This document shows, piece after piece, positions 62,258 to 64,000 of a DNA stretch of 64,000 bases. Each line of letters starts with the position of its first letter. Position 1 is the stretch's first letter. The position numbers and the translations under genes are program-made. Under the pieces are notes generated by a model that was not told the DNA's origin, ran no database searches, and saw nothing but the letters and a program-made list of their open reading frames with translations. The stretch is from Parvibaculum sp039973015. Lineage in GTDB: Bacteria > Pseudomonadota > Alphaproteobacteria > Parvibaculales > Parvibaculaceae. Where the stretch lies: NCBI RefSeq assembly GCF_039973015.1, contig NZ_JBDWLT010000008.1, forward strand, positions 620,001 to 684,000, read 5' to 3'.

Positions 62258-63465
62258 GACTTTGCTCCCGAGGCGGAAGCTTCTTCCTCAAGGCCTGCGT
62301 CGATTTTCGCACAGGCATTGCCCAGCTTTTCGAGTGCCTCTTCGAGATGCTTCTCTTCAATGTTGAGTGGCGGCAGAAGGCGCACGACATTGTCGCCTGC
62401 GCCGACAGTCAGCATGTGTTCCGCGCGCAAGGCCGCAACCAGATCGGTATTCACAACCTTGCACTTGATGCCGAGCATCAGACCTTCGCCACGCACCCCC
62501 TCGATCACCCGTGGATATTGATCCGCGAGCATGGCGAGTTTCTGACGGAGTTTCAGGCCCAGCATGTTCACATGCGGAAGAAAATTCTCATCGAGCACCA
62601 TCTCCATGACCGCACTCGCAACCGCCATCGCCAGCGGATTGCCGCCAAAGGTCGAGCCGTGCGTGCCCGCCGTCATGCCGCGCGCCGCCTCTTCCGTTGC
62701 CAGGCAAGCACCGACGGGAAAGCCGCCGCCCAACGCCTTTGCAATGGCCATGATGTCCGGCGCGATGCCCGCAAGTTCATGAGCGAAGAGCTTGCCAGTA
62801 CGGCCAACGCCCGTCTGCACTTCGTCGAGGACAAGAAGGATGCCCGCCTCGTCGCAGAGCTCCCGGATATCTCGCAGCATCTCATTGGGGATCACGCGGA
62901 TGCCGCCCTCGCCCTGGATCGGCTCGATCAGAATGCCTGCCGTCGCCGGACCAATCGCAGCCTTGAGGGCGTTCAAATCACCGAAGGGGACTTGCGGGAA
63001 TCCGGGCATCGCCGGACCGAAGCCTTCGAGATATTTCTTCTGGCCGCCAGCCGCGATGGTCGCCAGTGTGCGTCCGTGGAAAGCACCTTCCATCGTGATG
63101 AGTTCGTAGCGCTCAGGCGCGCCGCCTGCGGCGTGGTATTTGCGCGCCATCTTGATCGCGCATTCGAGAGCTTCCGCCCCCGAATTGGTGAAGAAGACGG
63201 TGTCGGCAAATGTCGCTTCGACAAGCATGCGGGCGAGCTTTTCCTGGCCGGGAACGCGGTAGATGTTCGAGGTGTGCCAGACCTTCTGTGCCTGCTCCAT
63301 CAAGGCAGCGATAAGCCGGGGATGGGCATGGCCGAAAGCGTTGACGGCGATGCCGGCACCGAAGTCGAGATAGCGCTCGCCCTTCGCAGTCACCAGGTAG
63401 GGGCCTTCGCCCCTTTCAAATTCAAGATCGGCCCGCGCATAGGTCGGCAGAACAGGCGTAATCAC
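62254..63465 (-). CDS. argD: Acetylornithine aminotransferase
   Basis: A 403-residue class III PLP aminotransferase: FGAGIAVNAFGHAHPRLI, FTNSGAEALECAIKMAR, VLDEVQTGVGRTGKL, and PDIMAIAKALGGGFPVGA with the PLP lysine. THGSTFGGNPLA is the conserved downstream block. The start is GTG with GAAGGA upstream. The stop overlaps argF by 4 bases. Expression is preceded by a ~300-nt structured leader and a strong promoter at 63764-63792. Confidence 0.96.
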   Translation of the reverse strand: MITPVLPTYARADLEFERGEGPYLVTAKGERYLDFGAGIAVNAFGHAHPRLIAALMEQAQKVWHTSNIYRVPGQEKLARMLVEATFADTVFFTNSGAEALECAIKMARKYHAAGGAPERYELITMEGAFHGRTLATIAAGGQKKYLEGFGPAMPGFPQVPFGDLNALKAAIGPATAGILIEPIQGEGGIRVIPNEMLRDIRELCDEAGILLVLDEVQTGVGRTGKLFAHELAGIAPDIMAIAKALGGGFPVGACLATEEAARGMTAGTHGSTFGGNPLAMAVASAVMEMVLDENFLPHVNMLGLKLRQKLAMLADQYPRVIEGVRGEGLMLGIKCKVVNTDLVAALRAEHMLTVGAGDNVVRLLPPLNIEEKHLEEALEKLGNACAKIDAGLEEEASASGAKS

Positions 63466-63763
63466 GGGAGTCAGTCCTTCTCATAAAATCCTGAGCAATG
63501 CTGTTCACGGAATGACGGAGAGAATGCCGCGGGGGTTTCCTTGCGGCGGCGGGGCTCCGACGGTCCGGCGAGACAGCAGTTTCCTGCAAGGCCCGGGCAC
63601 TCGTCGCGCCCCGGCCACTTCGCTATCAGCCTCGTCGTTTCCCGCTCAGGATCATAACGATCACACCCTTTTGGCCCCTTTCGGGGGCTCCTCGCCGGTC
63701 CCTTGACCGGGCGCCCAATAGAAAATGCCGCCTGCAAGGGGCGGCAGTTCGAGAAGCAAAGGA
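63466..63763 (-). other. Hairpin-rich leader of the argD operon, unidentified RNA element
   Basis: This is the main part of the only stretch over 300 bases without a firm gene (63466-63844). Read on the minus strand it folds into six consecutive GC-rich hairpins: TGCCGCC/GGCGGCA (63726-63746), CCGGTC/GACCGG (63695-63710), GCCCC/GGGGC (63674-63688), GGCC..GGGC/GCCC..GGCC (63590-63616), GCAG-GAAA-CTGC (63576-63587), and GCCGC/GCGGC (63526-63547). No known riboswitch consensus was recognised. An 88-codon frame from a TTG (63737) to a TGA at 63471 also spans it, and I do not call it as a gene. Confidence 0.5.
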
Positions 63764-63792
63764 GTATTAGGGCGAGGAACCAAGTCTGTCAA
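63764..63792 (-). promoter_or_regulatory. Near-consensus sigma70 promoter for the argD operon
   Basis: On the minus strand TTGACA (63787-63792) and TAATAC (63764-63769) are separated by exactly 17 bases. This is the best sigma70-like promoter seen in the window and drives into the ~300-nt argD leader. Confidence 0.75.
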
Positions 63793-63844
63793 TCACGCGC
63801 ATACGCACCGATACAGGCCTTCTGAAGGCTGATTTTGGCCCTTC

Positions 63845-64000
63845 TCAGGCCTTCAGGCGATAGCCGGTACGAAAAAGCACGTGGCAGACCGTCCAGAGCA
63901 GCGCGTTGACGCCCACGACGATGGCGATGCCGGTCGCAATCGAACCGTCCGCATGGCCCGTAACGCCATAACGGAAGCCGTCGATCAGATAGAAAACCGG
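63845..64000 (-). CDS. ABC-2 type transporter permease, C-terminal fragment
   Basis: The last 51 codons of a protein whose 5' part is beyond the window. PVFYLIDGFRYGVTGHADGS followed by a hydrophobic helix (IAIVVGVNALLWTVCHVLF) and a basic tail RTGYRLKA is typical of the end of ABC-2 multidrug or polysaccharide exporter permeases. Its stop lies about 50 bases before the argD promoter. Confidence 0.8.
   Translation of the reverse strand, partial: PVFYLIDGFRYGVTGHADGSIATGIAIVVGVNALLWTVCHVLFRTGYRLKA

Noticed and set aside
63471..63737. 88-codon frame in the argD leader
   Set aside because: Needs a TTG start inside a hairpin and has no visible ribosome-binding site or domain. Kept as a finding, not as a CDS.
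1..64000. CRISPR array, prophage, insertion sequence, rRNA operon, toxin-antitoxin or defence island
   Set aside because: No regularly spaced repeats, transposase/integrase motifs, rRNA sequence or recognisable defence genes were found on reading through the window. Only dispersed palindromic repeats were found.

Overview
This 64-kb window is an ordinary, densely coded, GC-rich bacterial chromosome segment. I saw no phage, insertion sequence, integrase, rRNA operon or CRISPR array. The gene content points to an alphaproteobacterium, probably of the Hyphomicrobiales/Parvibaculum type. The indications are a PodJ-like polar coiled-coil/Sel1 protein, a class I lysyl-tRNA synthetase, a double-length dCTP deaminase, a SAM-II riboswitch before metZ, alphaproteobacterial palindromic repeats, and a large fatty-acid/acyl-CoA repertoire. 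The genus is inference only.

Layout. Positions 1-6960 (minus strand) hold a beta-oxidation operon: MerR regulator, two acyl-CoA dehydrogenases, a thiolase and a bifunctional enoyl-CoA hydratase/3-hydroxyacyl-CoA dehydrogenase cut by the window edge. A TTGACG-type palindrome lies in front of merR. Positions 7183-14833 (plus) hold a CAP lipoprotein, an orphan Tat-exported TRAP binding protein, the PodJ-like protein, and a TauE/SafE-TIGR02186-CcdA trio. Positions 15113-18499 (minus) carry two members of the ligase-associated DNA-damage set, PdeM and an Lhr-type helicase, set among REP-like repeats. Positions 18779-27685 carry an MscS channel, a 2,4-dienoyl-CoA reductase-like SDR between two copies of a ~105-bp repeat, a quinone oxidoreductase, two alpha/beta hydrolases, a TMEM165/GDT1 transporter behind a yybP-ykoY manganese riboswitch, a TetR regulator and a flavin monooxygenase.

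Positions 27877-37554 hold a PaaI-PaaI-MATE operon, a DUF952-pyrD-arsC operon, a LexA-like S24 regulator, a TPR protein, lysS and a membrane histidine kinase. Positions 37635-47184 hold a DinG-type Fe-S helicase, a TerB-like protein, a sterol-desaturase-like protein with SixA, a membrane-anchored amino-acid-binding-type protein, a GspE_N/GT2 glycosyltransferase whose C-terminal tail is in another frame, and a response regulator. Positions 47188-56346 hold an AMP-forming acyl-CoA (malonyl-CoA-like) synthetase, a BCCT transporter, tRNA-Gly(CCC), a DUF2804 protein, a radical SAM protein and a dcd-lrgA-lrgB operon. Positions 56503-64000 are amino-acid metabolism: SAM-II riboswitch plus metZ, apaG, argE, and an argD-argF-hslO-lipoprotein operon behind a near-consensus sigma70 promoter and a ~300-nt hairpin-rich leader. 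The C-terminus of an ABC permease ends the window.

No wholly new defence or biosynthetic system is evident. The best items for a second look are the structured argD leader, the split glycosyltransferase tail, the SAM-II element with an overlapping terminator/antiterminator, the Mn riboswitch with a hairpin next to the ribosome-binding site, the histidine kinase with a degenerate Hpt-like tail, and the inverted REP pair beside lhr.
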